The position numbers and the translations under genes are program-made. A DNA stretch of 64,000 bases from an uncultured Oscillospiraceae bacterium (lineage in GTDB: Bacteria > Bacillota > Clostridia > Oscillospirales > Acutalibacteraceae): positions 124,001 to 188,000 of the forward strand of contig UQWL01000004.1 in NCBI GenBank assembly GCA_900544715.1, read 5' to 3'. Each line of letters begins with the position of its first letter. Positions within the stretch are counted from its first letter, which is position 1. Shown here piece after piece: positions 43,059 to 50,716 of the stretch. The notes under the pieces are model-generated. The model had not been told where the DNA came from, did no database searches, and was given only the letters and a program-made list of their open reading frames with translations.

Positions 43059-43077
43059 TGACATTTATAACTTGCCA
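43059..43077. promoter_or_regulatory. variant dyad TGACA-N9-TGCCA upstream of XRE gene 2
   Basis: TGACA at 43059-43063 and TGCCA at 43073-43077; one mismatch to the other two dyads. Its right half overlaps a -35 of a rightward promoter. Confidence 0.45.
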
Positions 43078-43100
43078 ATAAAACAAGTATATGGTATAAT
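43072..43100 (+). promoter_or_regulatory. rightward promoter-like sequence upstream of spoIVB
   Basis: TTGCCA (43072-43077), 17 bases, TATAAT (43095-43100) with a TGG just before it. The nearest plus-strand gene starts 300 bases away, so the leader would be long and would cross the dyad at 43112. Confidence 0.45.
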
Positions 43101-43111
43101 CCGACTTAATT

Positions 43112-43130
43112 TGACATGTTGAGCGTGTCA
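43112..43130. promoter_or_regulatory. dyad TGACA-N9-TGTCA upstream of XRE gene 2
   Basis: TGACA at 43112-43116 and TGTCA at 43126-43130, extended by T/A outside to TTGACA...TGTCAA. It overlaps -35-like sequences on both strands. Confidence 0.6.
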
Positions 43131-43402
43131 ATAGTGGGAAAATTTCAACAAATTCAAAAACTCGATGATTTGCTTCAATAATGCGTAGTAATTTTAAACA
43201 TTAATATTCTGATGAAGCGGTTTACTATCTGTTTCGATCCATTTTCTGCTGATCAAACAACGCTGTTGTTCGCACGGCGCTTTTCCTATTTTCCACCCCA
43301 ATTCCGCCCGAAAAGTCATCAAATTACCGCAAATAAACGGTGGCAAACAAGGCAAATTAATAGGGCGGCAGTTTGAATTTTGCCGCGCTATGGAGGTGGA
43401 TA
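43131..43402. other. AT-rich intergenic region before spoIVB
   Basis: No gene, terminator or convincing sporulation sigma site was seen in these 272 bases. Confidence 0.5.
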
Positions 43403-44647
43403 ATGCGAAAATTTTTCAAAGCATTGACTCTTCTGGGCTTTGTTTGTGCGACGGTGATTTTTGGCATGCTTGGCTTTGCCGAGCGCACGGTGCCGGATGA
43501 ACTTTATGTCGCGCAGGATCGTTCACCATGGGTTGGAGAGCTATGCGTTGCCAGGGCGGAGGATGAGGCCTCCCAAGCACAGCTGCATTTGCAGAGCAAT
43601 GTGGCCACTCAGGGGCAGGGCTATGACGTTGAGGTAAAACTGCTGAATCTCTTTCCTGTCAAAAATTCTCATGTTACGGTAACGCAGCGCAGCTATGTGA
43701 TCCCGGGTGGGACGCCATTTGGCCTGCGGCTTTATACCAACGGCGTTGTGATTGTTGGAATGGATTCGGTGGAAACCAAAGAGGGCAGCGTCAATCCGGC
43801 AAAAGAGGCCGGGCTGAAAGAAGGCGACGTGATCGTATCGATGGACGGTCAGTCTGTCAGCCGGAATGAAGATGTTTCCCGGATTTTTAAAGGCTGCGCA
43901 GGTCATGCGCTCAAATTGCACATCCGCCGGGGAACGCAGGAGCTGGACGTGACATTTCAACCGGCTTGTTCCATTTCGGATGGCAAGTTCCGCGCCGGAC
44001 TTTGGATTCGAGACAGCTCTGCCGGCGTTGGCACACTCACCTTTTATGAGCCGGAAAGCAGAGTGTTTGCCGGGCTCGGGCATGCCATTTGCGATGTGGA
44101 TACAGGGGAAGAAATGCCCTTGCTAGCGGGGGATATCGTGGATGCGCATATTAACGGCTGCTATAAAGGCGCAAAAGGCTCGGCTGGCGAATTATGCGGC
44201 GTGTTTGGAAACCGCGTGATGGGCTCGCTTGCAGTCAACGGCAACACGGGTGTATATGGTGTGATGAATGCGGGAAGCGCGCTGTCCGGGAAGGCTATTC
44301 CCGTTGCGCTGCGCCAAGAGGTAAAAACCGGCCCGGCACAAATTATTTCCACTGTCGATGGAAAGGCGCCGCAGTATTATGATGTCGAAATTACAAAAAT
44401 TTATTCCGGGCCTGACACGCAGGTCAAAAATATGATTGTAGAAGTGACCGATTCAGTGCTGATCGAAAAAACAGGCGGTATCGTGCAGGGGATGAGCGGC
44501 AGCCCGATTATCCAGAATGGAATGCTGGTCGGCGCAGTCACACATGTGTTTGTCAACAATCCGCTGCAAGGCTATGGTATTTTTGCAGAAAGCATGCTGC
44601 ATACCGCGGAAAACGTTGCGGCTACGCAGGAAAAGCAGGCTTCCTAA
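43403..44647 (+). CDS. spoIVB: SpoIVB sporulation signalling serine peptidase
   Basis: 414 residues from ATG 43403 with GGAGGTGG 5 bases upstream; the longer frame has no ribosome site. An N-terminal membrane segment (about 7-25) precedes a PDZ domain (about 105-190, PAKEAGLKEGDVIVSMDGQS) and the S55 peptidase domain. Catalytic His227 (FAGLGHAICD) and Ser367 (GMSGSPII) are in place. SpoIVB is secreted from the forespore and triggers pro-sigma-K processing. It is followed by spo0A, an order conserved in spore-forming Firmicutes. Confidence 0.95.
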   Translation: MRKFFKALTLLGFVCATVIFGMLGFAERTVPDELYVAQDRSPWVGELCVARAEDEASQAQLHLQSNVATQGQGYDVEVKLLNLFPVKNSHVTVTQRSYVIPGGTPFGLRLYTNGVVIVGMDSVETKEGSVNPAKEAGLKEGDVIVSMDGQSVSRNEDVSRIFKGCAGHALKLHIRRGTQELDVTFQPACSISDGKFRAGLWIRDSSAGVGTLTFYEPESRVFAGLGHAICDVDTGEEMPLLAGDIVDAHINGCYKGAKGSAGELCGVFGNRVMGSLAVNGNTGVYGVMNAGSALSGKAIPVALRQEVKTGPAQIISTVDGKAPQYYDVEITKIYSGPDTQVKNMIVEVTDSVLIEKTGGIVQGMSGSPIIQNGMLVGAVTHVFVNNPLQGYGIFAESMLHTAENVAATQEKQAS

Positions 44648-44719
44648 CCCTTCTAAAACCGCAAAAGATGCGAGCAAAAATTATTTTCCATGTTTTACCA
44701 ATTATTTTTGCGTTTTCTC

Positions 44720-44748
44720 TTGACTTTGAAATACAAACTTGTTAATAT
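44720..44748 (+). promoter_or_regulatory. promoter of spo0A
   Basis: TTGACT (44720-44725), 17 bases, TAATAT (44743-44748), 33 bases before the ATG. No clear 0A box was seen here. Confidence 0.6.
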
Positions 44749-44780
44749 ATGGTAGAAGATGAAAGGAAGGTAGATAAAAC

Positions 44781-45557
44781 ATGGAAAAACCAATGAAAGT
44801 AATGCTCGCAGAAGAGGGAAGCGAATATGGACAGACTTGCGCTAATGTGCTGCGCTCCTATGGCTATGAGGTAACGCTCGTACCCAAAGATGGCTCGGAA
44901 GTGATCTCTCGGCTGCCCATTCACACACCGGATGTGTTGCTGATGGATATGTTTATGCCCCATGTGGATGCGCTCGGTGTGATGAAAGCGTTGCCAGAGC
45001 TCAAGTTGAGTAAACGCCCGCTCATTATGCTGACATCCAGTGTGGATAATGCCCGGTTTGAGCAGGAGGTTTTGGCAGCCGGAGCAGATTACTATTTTCT
45101 CAAACCCTTTGATCTTGACATCTTGGCAGAACGGATTTCTCAACTGACCGGCTGGAACACAGCCGGTCAGGAGAACATACGCAAAGTTTCAAGCGATGTG
45201 CAGGGGAACCTGGAAGTTGTGGTATCAGAAATCATGCACCAAATTGGCGTACCCGCGCATATAAAAGGCTATCAATATCTGCGGGAAGCGATTATTCTTT
45301 CGATCAACGACAGTGAGATGATGAATTCTGTGACAAAGCTGCTCTATCCGACTGTTGCCAAAACCTTTAAAACCACTCCTTCCCGCGTGGAGCGTGCGAT
45401 TCGCCATGCTATTGAGGTGGCGTGGGATCGCGGCGATGTGGATGTGCTGAGCTCCTACTTCGGCTATACCATCCAGAATACGCGCGGCAAGCCCACAAAC
45501 AGTGAATTTATCGCTATGATCAGCGATAAGCTCCGCCTTCGCATGAAGGTTTCCTAA
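44781..45557 (+). CDS. spo0A: Spo0A, sporulation master response regulator
   Basis: 258 residues. The receiver domain has phosphorylation site Asp56 (LLMDMFMP) and Lys108 (FLKPFD); the metal-binding acidic pair is Glu11-Glu12 rather than the usual Asp-Asp. The C-terminal effector domain ([50 protein letters not shown]) is the highly conserved Spo0A DNA-binding region. It commits the cell to sporulation. AAAGGAAGG lies upstream, and a strong terminator follows. Confidence 0.97.
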   Translation: MEKPMKVMLAEEGSEYGQTCANVLRSYGYEVTLVPKDGSEVISRLPIHTPDVLLMDMFMPHVDALGVMKALPELKLSKRPLIMLTSSVDNARFEQEVLAAGADYYFLKPFDLDILAERISQLTGWNTAGQENIRKVSSDVQGNLEVVVSEIMHQIGVPAHIKGYQYLREAIILSINDSEMMNSVTKLLYPTVAKTFKTTPSRVERAIRHAIEVAWDRGDVDVLSSYFGYTIQNTRGKPTNSEFIAMISDKLRLRMKVS

Positions 45558-45594
45558 CGTTCGATTTATTCTATTTTCATCCCACTCCCTTTTA

Positions 45595-45642
45595 CAGGAG
45601 CCGCTGCTTAACGATTGATTTGGCAGAGGCTCCTGCTTTTTT
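45595..45642 (+). terminator. intrinsic terminator after spo0A
   Basis: Arms CAGGAGCC (45595-45602) and GGCTCCTG (45628-45635), with inner CTGC/GCAG pairing, then TTTTTT-rich sequence. Confidence 0.85.
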
Positions 45643-45650
45643 GATTGGGA

Positions 45651-45679
45651 TTGCAGCTGATGCGGAAGTATGGTATGCT
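45651..45679 (+). promoter_or_regulatory. promoter of the ZIP transporter
   Basis: TTGCAG (45651-45656), 17 bases, TATGCT (45674-45679) preceded by TGG. The start of transcription near 45686 fits the beginning of the structured leader. Confidence 0.55.
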
Positions 45680-45699
45680 TTTTATCGTAAAGAATATTG

Positions 45700-45811
45700 C
45701 TGACCAATGAGATTTAGAGTAGGGCTTTGTGGATTTTGTGCCTTTCGTACCTTTCCTGCCAAAGGCGGAAATCCGACTTTCTCGAAATCGGCACAATTCC
45801 ACAGCGGTCAG
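45700..45811 (+). ncRNA. structured leader RNA of the ZIP transporter, candidate cis-regulator
   Basis: Five successive helices can be drawn: CTGACC 45700-45705 with GGTCAG 45806-45811; TGTGGA 45728-45733 with TCCACA 45798-45803; TTGTGCC 45736-45742 with GGCACAA 45790-45796; TTTCG 45743-45747 with CGAAA 45783-45787; and TTTCC-T-GCC 45752-45760 with GGC-GGAAA 45764-45771. The outermost helix ends just before the ribosome site (AAAGGAG). I could not match it to a known metal riboswitch by eye. Confidence 0.55.
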
Positions 45812-45829
45812 AAAGGAGTGGTCATTTCT

Positions 45830-46618
45830 ATGGAACATCCCGTTGTTCTTGCCCTGTTAGGCACGAGCTTTACCTTCCTGGCAACGGTTGCCGGAGCGGC
45901 AATGGTCTTTTTTGTGAAAAAAGAGGCGTCTATCAACACGCATAAGGCGTTCCTCGGTTTTGCGGCCGGCGTGATGATTGCCGCATCCGTCTGGTCGCTT
46001 TTGATCCCCGCGATCGATATGGCGCGCGAGCAGGGGAAAAACGAATGGCTGCCTGCTGTTGCCGGATTTCTTGCCGGCGGCGTGTTTCTGTTTTTGCTTG
46101 ACCGGTTGCTGCCTCATCTGCACGTTGGGGCGGAAAAGCCCGAGGGTATGAAAAGCTCGCTCAAGCGTACGACAATGCTTGTGCTGGCCGTTACGCTTCA
46201 TAATATCCCGGAGGGTCTAGCAGTCGGCCTTTCCTTTGCCGCCGCGGCAGAGGGCGGGCACGCTACGCTGGCGGGCGCGATGGCGCTGAGCCTTGGCATG
46301 GCGCTGCAAAATGTGCCGGAAGGGGCGGCCATTTCCCTGCCGCTGCAAAAAGAGGGTGTGTCAAAGGGCAAAGCCTTCCTCTACGGGGGATTATCCGGCG
46401 TGGTGGAGCCTGTGGCGGGTGTATTCGGCGCTCTGCTTGCCATTTTAATCGCCCCGATTATGCCGTTCACTCTGTCGTTTGCCGCTGGCGCGATGATCTA
46501 TGTGGTGGTAGAGGAGCTGGTGCCGGAGATGCATATGGGCGAGCACAGCCATGCTGGTACGGCGGGCGCGATGCTGGGCTTTGCCGTGATGATGGTGCTG
46601 GATATTGCACTGGGGTAG
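45830..46618 (+). CDS. ZIP-family metal transporter
   Basis: 262 residues from ATG 45830, with AAAGGAG upstream; the in-frame extension to 45707 covers the structured leader. Eight hydrophobic segments are likely. The ZIP metal-site motifs are HNIPEGLAVG (TM4) and QNVPEGAAIS (TM5, with Gln for the usual His), and VVEELVPEMH follows. A His-containing loop (LPHLHVG, HMGEHSHAG) could bind metal. It resembles ZupT/GufA-type transporters for zinc, manganese or iron. Confidence 0.9.
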   Translation: MEHPVVLALLGTSFTFLATVAGAAMVFFVKKEASINTHKAFLGFAAGVMIAASVWSLLIPAIDMAREQGKNEWLPAVAGFLAGGVFLFLLDRLLPHLHVGAEKPEGMKSSLKRTTMLVLAVTLHNIPEGLAVGLSFAAAAEGGHATLAGAMALSLGMALQNVPEGAAISLPLQKEGVSKGKAFLYGGLSGVVEPVAGVFGALLAILIAPIMPFTLSFAAGAMIYVVVEELVPEMHMGEHSHAGTAGAMLGFAVMMVLDIALG

Positions 46619-46743
46619 TCAAAACCCTGCAGTGGATTGGGATTCCGGCTTATTTCAAAAATCAACCGGCCTTATGGGGGAGAAACAGTCGCCTCCATAA
46701 AGCAGGTTTGTTGGATTTTTCATCAGAAAGAGTGCGCTTCCCC

Positions 46744-46772
46744 TTCACTTTTCTCTGATATCATGTTAAAAT
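46744..46772 (+). promoter_or_regulatory. promoter of hisH-hisF
   Basis: TTCACT (46744-46749), 17 bases, TAAAAT (46767-46772), 30 bases before the TTG start. Confidence 0.45.
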
Positions 46773-46802
46773 ATTACGCATATCAGCAAAGGGGTGGGAG
46801 GA

Positions 46803-47435
46803 TTGAAAAAAACGATTGCTATTGTCGATTATGGAGCTGGCAACCTGCAAAGCGTGAAAAAGGCGCTGGACTTCATCGGCGCGCCATCGGTGATCACCAA
46901 GGACGCCGAGGCGATCCGCGCGGCGGATGCGGTGATCCTGCCGGGCGTTGGCTCATTTGCGGATGCGATGGATTCCATGCGCGCCAGCGGCCTGACGGAT
47001 ACGGTGATAGCGGCGGCGCAAAGCGGCAAGCCGTTTTTGGGCATTTGCCTGGGGCTTCAGCTGCTGTTTGAGGCTTCTGAGGAATCCCTCGGCGTGGCGG
47101 GGCTTGGCGTATTACGGGGTAACATTTTGCGTATTCCGCAGAAGGGCGGGCTGAAGGTGCCGCATATCGGCTGGAATTCCCTTGCCATTACCCAGCCGGA
47201 AGGCATCTTCCGAGGGGTCCCGCAGGGCGCTTACGTTTATTTTGTCCATTCCTACTATTTGCAGGCGGCGGATGCTTCCGAGGTAGCGGCGCGCACGGAA
47301 TACGGCGTATCGATTGACGCGGCGGTTCAAAGGGGGGGCCTTTGCGCCACCCAGTTCCATCCGGAAAAGAGCGGCCGGGTCGGCCTGCAAATCCTGCGCA
47401 ACTTTGCCGCCATGGCGGGGGAGGAGAGAGGCTAA
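46803..47435 (+). CDS. hisH: HisH, imidazole glycerol phosphate synthase glutaminase subunit
   Basis: 210 residues with a TTG start at 46803, placed by GGGAGG just upstream. The class I glutamine amidotransferase triad is Cys82 (GICLGLQLL), His187 and Glu189 (TQFHPEKSG). [16 protein letters not shown] is the HisH N-terminus. It supplies ammonia to HisF, whose ATG overlaps its stop by one base (TAATG). No other histidine genes are nearby. Confidence 0.96.
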   Translation: MKKTIAIVDYGAGNLQSVKKALDFIGAPSVITKDAEAIRAADAVILPGVGSFADAMDSMRASGLTDTVIAAAQSGKPFLGICLGLQLLFEASEESLGVAGLGVLRGNILRIPQKGGLKVPHIGWNSLAITQPEGIFRGVPQGAYVYFVHSYYLQAADASEVAARTEYGVSIDAAVQRGGLCATQFHPEKSGRVGLQILRNFAAMAGEERG

Positions 47436-48196
47436 TGTATGCAAAGCGGATTATTCCCTGCCTGGATGTGAAAAACGGGCGGGTCGTCAAAGGCGTGAGC
47501 TTTGTCAACCTCCGCGACGCGGGCGATCCGGTCGAATGCGCGGTCGCCTACGATCAAAAGGGCGCGGATGAGCTGGTGCTGCTCGATATCACCGCAACCC
47601 ATGAGGGGCGGGGCACCATGGTGGAGATCGTCACGCGCGTGGCGAATTCCATTTTTATCCCCTTCACGGTTGGCGGCGGCATTTCGAGCGTGGAGGATTT
47701 CACGCAGCTTCTGCGGGCGGGCGCGGATAAAATCAGCGTTAATTCCGCGGCGGTGCGCAACCCGCAGCTCATCAGCGACGCGGCCTATAAATTCGGCAGC
47801 CAGTGCGTTGTGTGCGCGATTGATGCAAAACGGCGCGCTGCGGGCGGCTGGGAGGTTTATCTCAATGGCGGCAGGATTCCGACAGGGATCGACGCGGTCG
47901 CGTGGGCTGTGGAGGCCGAGCGGCGCGGCGCGGGCGAAATTCTTTTGACCAGCATGGATTGCGACGGCCAGAAGCAGGGCTATGACCTGGCGCTGACGCG
48001 CGCGGTATCGGAGCGGATCGGCATCCCGGTGATCGCATCCGGCGGCGCGGGGGCAAAGGCGCATTTTTATGATGCGTTCACGCAGGGGAAAGCGGATGCG
48101 GTGCTGGCCGCATCGCTGTTTCACTTCAATGAAATCCCGATTATGGAGTTGAAGGCGTATCTGGACGGGCGTGGCGTGCCGGTGCGGATGGATTAA
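47435..48196 (+). CDS. hisF: HisF, imidazole glycerol phosphate synthase cyclase subunit
   Basis: 253 residues from ATG 47435; GAGGAGAGAG lies upstream. Catalytic Asp11 (CLDVKNG) and Asp130 (CAIDAKR) match T. maritima HisF numbering. The phosphate-binding [10 protein letters not shown] and [15 protein letters not shown] loops of the beta/alpha barrel are present. It makes imidazole glycerol phosphate and AICAR from PRFAR. Confidence 0.97.
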   Translation: MYAKRIIPCLDVKNGRVVKGVSFVNLRDAGDPVECAVAYDQKGADELVLLDITATHEGRGTMVEIVTRVANSIFIPFTVGGGISSVEDFTQLLRAGADKISVNSAAVRNPQLISDAAYKFGSQCVVCAIDAKRRAAGGWEVYLNGGRIPTGIDAVAWAVEAERRGAGEILLTSMDCDGQKQGYDLALTRAVSERIGIPVIASGGAGAKAHFYDAFTQGKADAVLAASLFHFNEIPIMELKAYLDGRGVPVRMD

Positions 48197-48355
48197 AGGT
48201 GTGAACGGGGATTGCCGCGATCCGATTGTGGAAGTGCTCAACGCAGGCGGACGAAGTTCATCCCTACGATGGAACCTTTTATTTGATCTGTCGGTTTTGA
48301 AAGTGAGACAAAACCAATTTTTGAGTGCGGCAAGTCCTTTGGACACAAACAAAAA

Positions 48356-48399
48356 AACCGCGCCGCAAAATGCAAAGAAAAGCATTTTGCGGCGCGGTT
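48356..48399 (-). terminator. strong hairpin between hisF and the methyltransferase gene
   Basis: A perfect 18-bp stem, AACCGCGCCGCAAAATGC (48356-48373) with 48382-48399. On the minus strand it is followed by TTTTTTTGTTT, so it terminates the methyltransferase transcript; it may also stop hisF transcription. Confidence 0.85.
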
Positions 48400-48429
48400 G
48401 TCGTTTTATCCGATCAAGCGGGATCATGT

Positions 48430-49149
48430 TTATTCCGCTTTTCTTGCTTGGATCAGCGTCGCCCCGTCAAAGCAGGCCAATGATTCCACTGCCTCGAACC
48501 CGGCTCGTTTGAGCAGCTCTGTTTCATGCTCCAGCGTCAGCGGCGTGTCAAAGTGCACGAACTGCCCCTCCGAGATGCCGTCCCGCGCGCGTTTCTGCGC
48601 GCAAACTTCCCGGAGCAGCGTTTCTTCCTCCGCGCAGCAGGCGATGTAGTCGCATTCCAGATACAGGCCGCCCGGCTTTAGTGCCTGGTGCAGCTTTCGG
48701 AACAGCCCTTCCTTTTTCGCGGGCTGGAAGTGGTGCAGGCTTTCAAAGGAGATTGCGGCATCGTATGCCCTTGTGCCGAGCTCCGCCTCAAGATAATCCT
48801 CACAGCGCAAAGTGAGCAACTCGCTCGGGTGCTTTTGCCGGAGCACCGCGAGCATGGGCTCGCACAGGTCAATTCCGGTTACACGCAGGCTGGGGAAACG
48901 CTTCAAAATGTCATCCAGCTCCAGCCCTGTGCCACAGCCGAGATCGAGCAGGAAGCCGCAATTTTCCGGGATGCGTTTTGCCATGGCTTGATAGGCCTCG
49001 TCCCAGCGCGCCATATGTACTTCATAGGTGGATACCCGCGCCGTGAAAAAATCGCCCATCGCTTCCAGGGGAACGTCCTGGGTTTCCGTCAGCCATTTTT
49101 TTAAATCCGCCAGATAGGCGGGGATGTTCTGCCGTATTTCAATGTGCAT
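48430..49149 (-). CDS. SAM-dependent methyltransferase (class I)
   Basis: 239 residues. Motif I LLDLGCGTGLELDD (about 66-79) and the following GIDLCEPML acidic strand form the SAM pocket; AAISFESLHHFQP is the motif IV region and LKPGGLYLECDY motif V/VI. The closest relatives by eye are Methyltransf_25-type small-molecule methylases. AGGAGC precedes the ATG. It starts 23 bases after the GH18 gene and probably shares its message. Substrate unknown. Confidence 0.85.
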   Translation of the reverse strand: MHIEIRQNIPAYLADLKKWLTETQDVPLEAMGDFFTARVSTYEVHMARWDEAYQAMAKRIPENCGFLLDLGCGTGLELDDILKRFPSLRVTGIDLCEPMLAVLRQKHPSELLTLRCEDYLEAELGTRAYDAAISFESLHHFQPAKKEGLFRKLHQALKPGGLYLECDYIACCAEEETLLREVCAQKRARDGISEGQFVHFDTPLTLEHETELLKRAGFEAVESLACFDGATLIQARKAE

Positions 49150-49172
49150 CGCTTTTTTAGCTCCTAGTTCGT

Positions 49173-50618
49173 TTATTCTACCCGGTCCTCGATCGTGCGG
49201 TGGATCGCATCCGTCAGGCAGAGCGGGTCGCCATGCGGGCGGTCGGCGTTCAGCGGGAAGATCATCATGCCGCCCAGCCCCATCTGCAAGGCAAAGGCCG
49301 TTTTATCCGCCACCATGCCGGGACAGTTATAGTAAGCATCCATTTCGATGCCATCAAAAGTGATTTGCGGCGCATAATTCTGCCAATAGCCCACTTGGGC
49401 GTCTTTCCAGAGGGGCCAATACTCTCCCTTGTAGGTCGGGCGGCCATAGTAGGGGAGGCCCAGGTTGATCTGCTCGCGCCGGAAGCCGCATTTCTCTGCA
49501 TATTCCACTGCGCGCACTGCGGCGCGGCCAAAGGAGGAATGATAGCCGTTTAAATCTGTGATGTCGTATGCCATGTAAGAGAGCTGGTCGATCGCCCGCA
49601 CCGCCTCAGGAGAGAGGTGAACGCCCCAATCCGCCAGCGCGACTGCCAGGATTTTACCATCCTGCATGAGCCGTTGCTTCAAGTTCACAAGGAATTTGCT
49701 GAACAGCGCCCATTCCTTTTTGCCTTTGGGGAACTCCCAGTCGAATTCAATGCCGTCTAGCTCCGCCTCCCGGAGAAAGGCGGCCAGCGTTTCGATAAGC
49801 GTTTCCATATGGTTTTCCAGGGATTCCACCGTGCCCTCACCGGGCTGGAAGAAGGAGGCGAGCACTTTCACCGGGCGGCCGCTTTTTTCAATCACTTTGC
49901 GGGCCTCGGCGGCGCGCTGAAACCAGATTTGTTTGGCCTCCTCGTTTGTCTGCGAATCGTCGCGGTAGTTAAACCATACGGCGCCGTCCCTTGACCATTT
50001 CAGTGTATCAAAGAGGATCACCTCGTTGACCGTTTCAAAATGGTGAGAAAATGCGTCGCGTTCCTCCTGGGTCAAAGCGAGGAATTCCTCTGTATCAAAG
50101 CGCATGTAGGCGCTCACGCGGAAGGGCTGCTCCCGATGCTGTTTGGATCGATCATAAAAGGAACACTCCGTCACCTTGGCGGCGCCCCAAGTTTCCAAGA
50201 TCAGCAGGCGGTATTTGGTGGATTGCTGCGCCGGGAAGGAGCAGTAGCGGTAGCGCTCCACCTTATCGCTCTCATAAAAGCGGCGCCATGCGCCATCTTT
50301 CCAGCACTCCAGGGCGAAATGGCGAATGTGGCTGCCCGCTTCGCGCAGCACAAGGGTGTTGACGCGCGTTGTTTCCGGGAAGGCAAAGGTCATTTCAGAA
50401 ACGCCTTTCCCGGCGGAGCGCCATCCCCCGATCCCTTTTGCGGAAAGAAACCCCTGCGCAGCTTCCAGATGGATGCTGGAAACACAGGCGGCGGGGATGC
50501 GCTTATCTGCCGGCGGCATTTCGCATCCCGCCGGATGCAGGTGCATGGAGGAGTAAAGAGCGGCAATGCCGAGCCTTGTTGTGAGGTGGGAGAGCAGGTA
50601 ACGGGTGCTGTTTTTCAT
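49173..50618 (-). CDS. GH18 family protein, paralogue of the 38102 gene, no signal peptide
   Basis: 481 residues with GGAGGTAG upstream. It keeps the same order as the gene at 38102: an F5/8C-like N-terminal region (about 45-155, FPETTRVNTLVLREAGSHIR) and a GH18 barrel with DGIEFDWEFP (Asp-x-x-Glu-x-Asp-x-Glu, so the first inner Asp is Glu but the catalytic Glu remains). LPYYGRPTYKGEYWP and GLGGMMIFPLNAD align with the paralogue. No convincing signal peptide is present. It may act inside the cell or mother cell, for example on spore layers; that is inference. Confidence 0.85.
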   Translation of the reverse strand: MKNSTRYLLSHLTTRLGIAALYSSMHLHPAGCEMPPADKRIPAACVSSIHLEAAQGFLSAKGIGGWRSAGKGVSEMTFAFPETTRVNTLVLREAGSHIRHFALECWKDGAWRRFYESDKVERYRYCSFPAQQSTKYRLLILETWGAAKVTECSFYDRSKQHREQPFRVSAYMRFDTEEFLALTQEERDAFSHHFETVNEVILFDTLKWSRDGAVWFNYRDDSQTNEEAKQIWFQRAAEARKVIEKSGRPVKVLASFFQPGEGTVESLENHMETLIETLAAFLREAELDGIEFDWEFPKGKKEWALFSKFLVNLKQRLMQDGKILAVALADWGVHLSPEAVRAIDQLSYMAYDITDLNGYHSSFGRAAVRAVEYAEKCGFRREQINLGLPYYGRPTYKGEYWPLWKDAQVGYWQNYAPQITFDGIEMDAYYNCPGMVADKTAFALQMGLGGMMIFPLNADRPHGDPLCLTDAIHRTIEDRVE

Positions 50619-50646
50619 CAGGGGCTACCTCCATTTCATGATAGAT

Positions 50647-50700
50647 AGAAAAAAGCCTGAAAACCATGCGGATGGCAGGCATCCTATCAGATTTTCAGGC
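50647..50700 (-). terminator. terminator of the citrate synthase gene
   Basis: On the minus strand GCCTGAAAA (50700-50692) pairs with TTTTCAGGC (50663-50655), enclosing an inner hairpin, then TTTTTTC. Confidence 0.85.
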
Positions 50701-50716
50701 AATGGATTCATTTGAT

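Noticed and set aside
45700..45811. Assignment of the ZIP leader to the Mn2+ yybP-ykoY riboswitch
   Set aside because: Only a weak GAGTAG-like similarity is present; the paired GGGGAGUAG core and its partner are not visible.
45707..45829. An N-terminal extension of the ZIP transporter
   Set aside because: It lies in the structured leader, lacks a ribosome site, and would add a non-membrane stretch foreign to the family.
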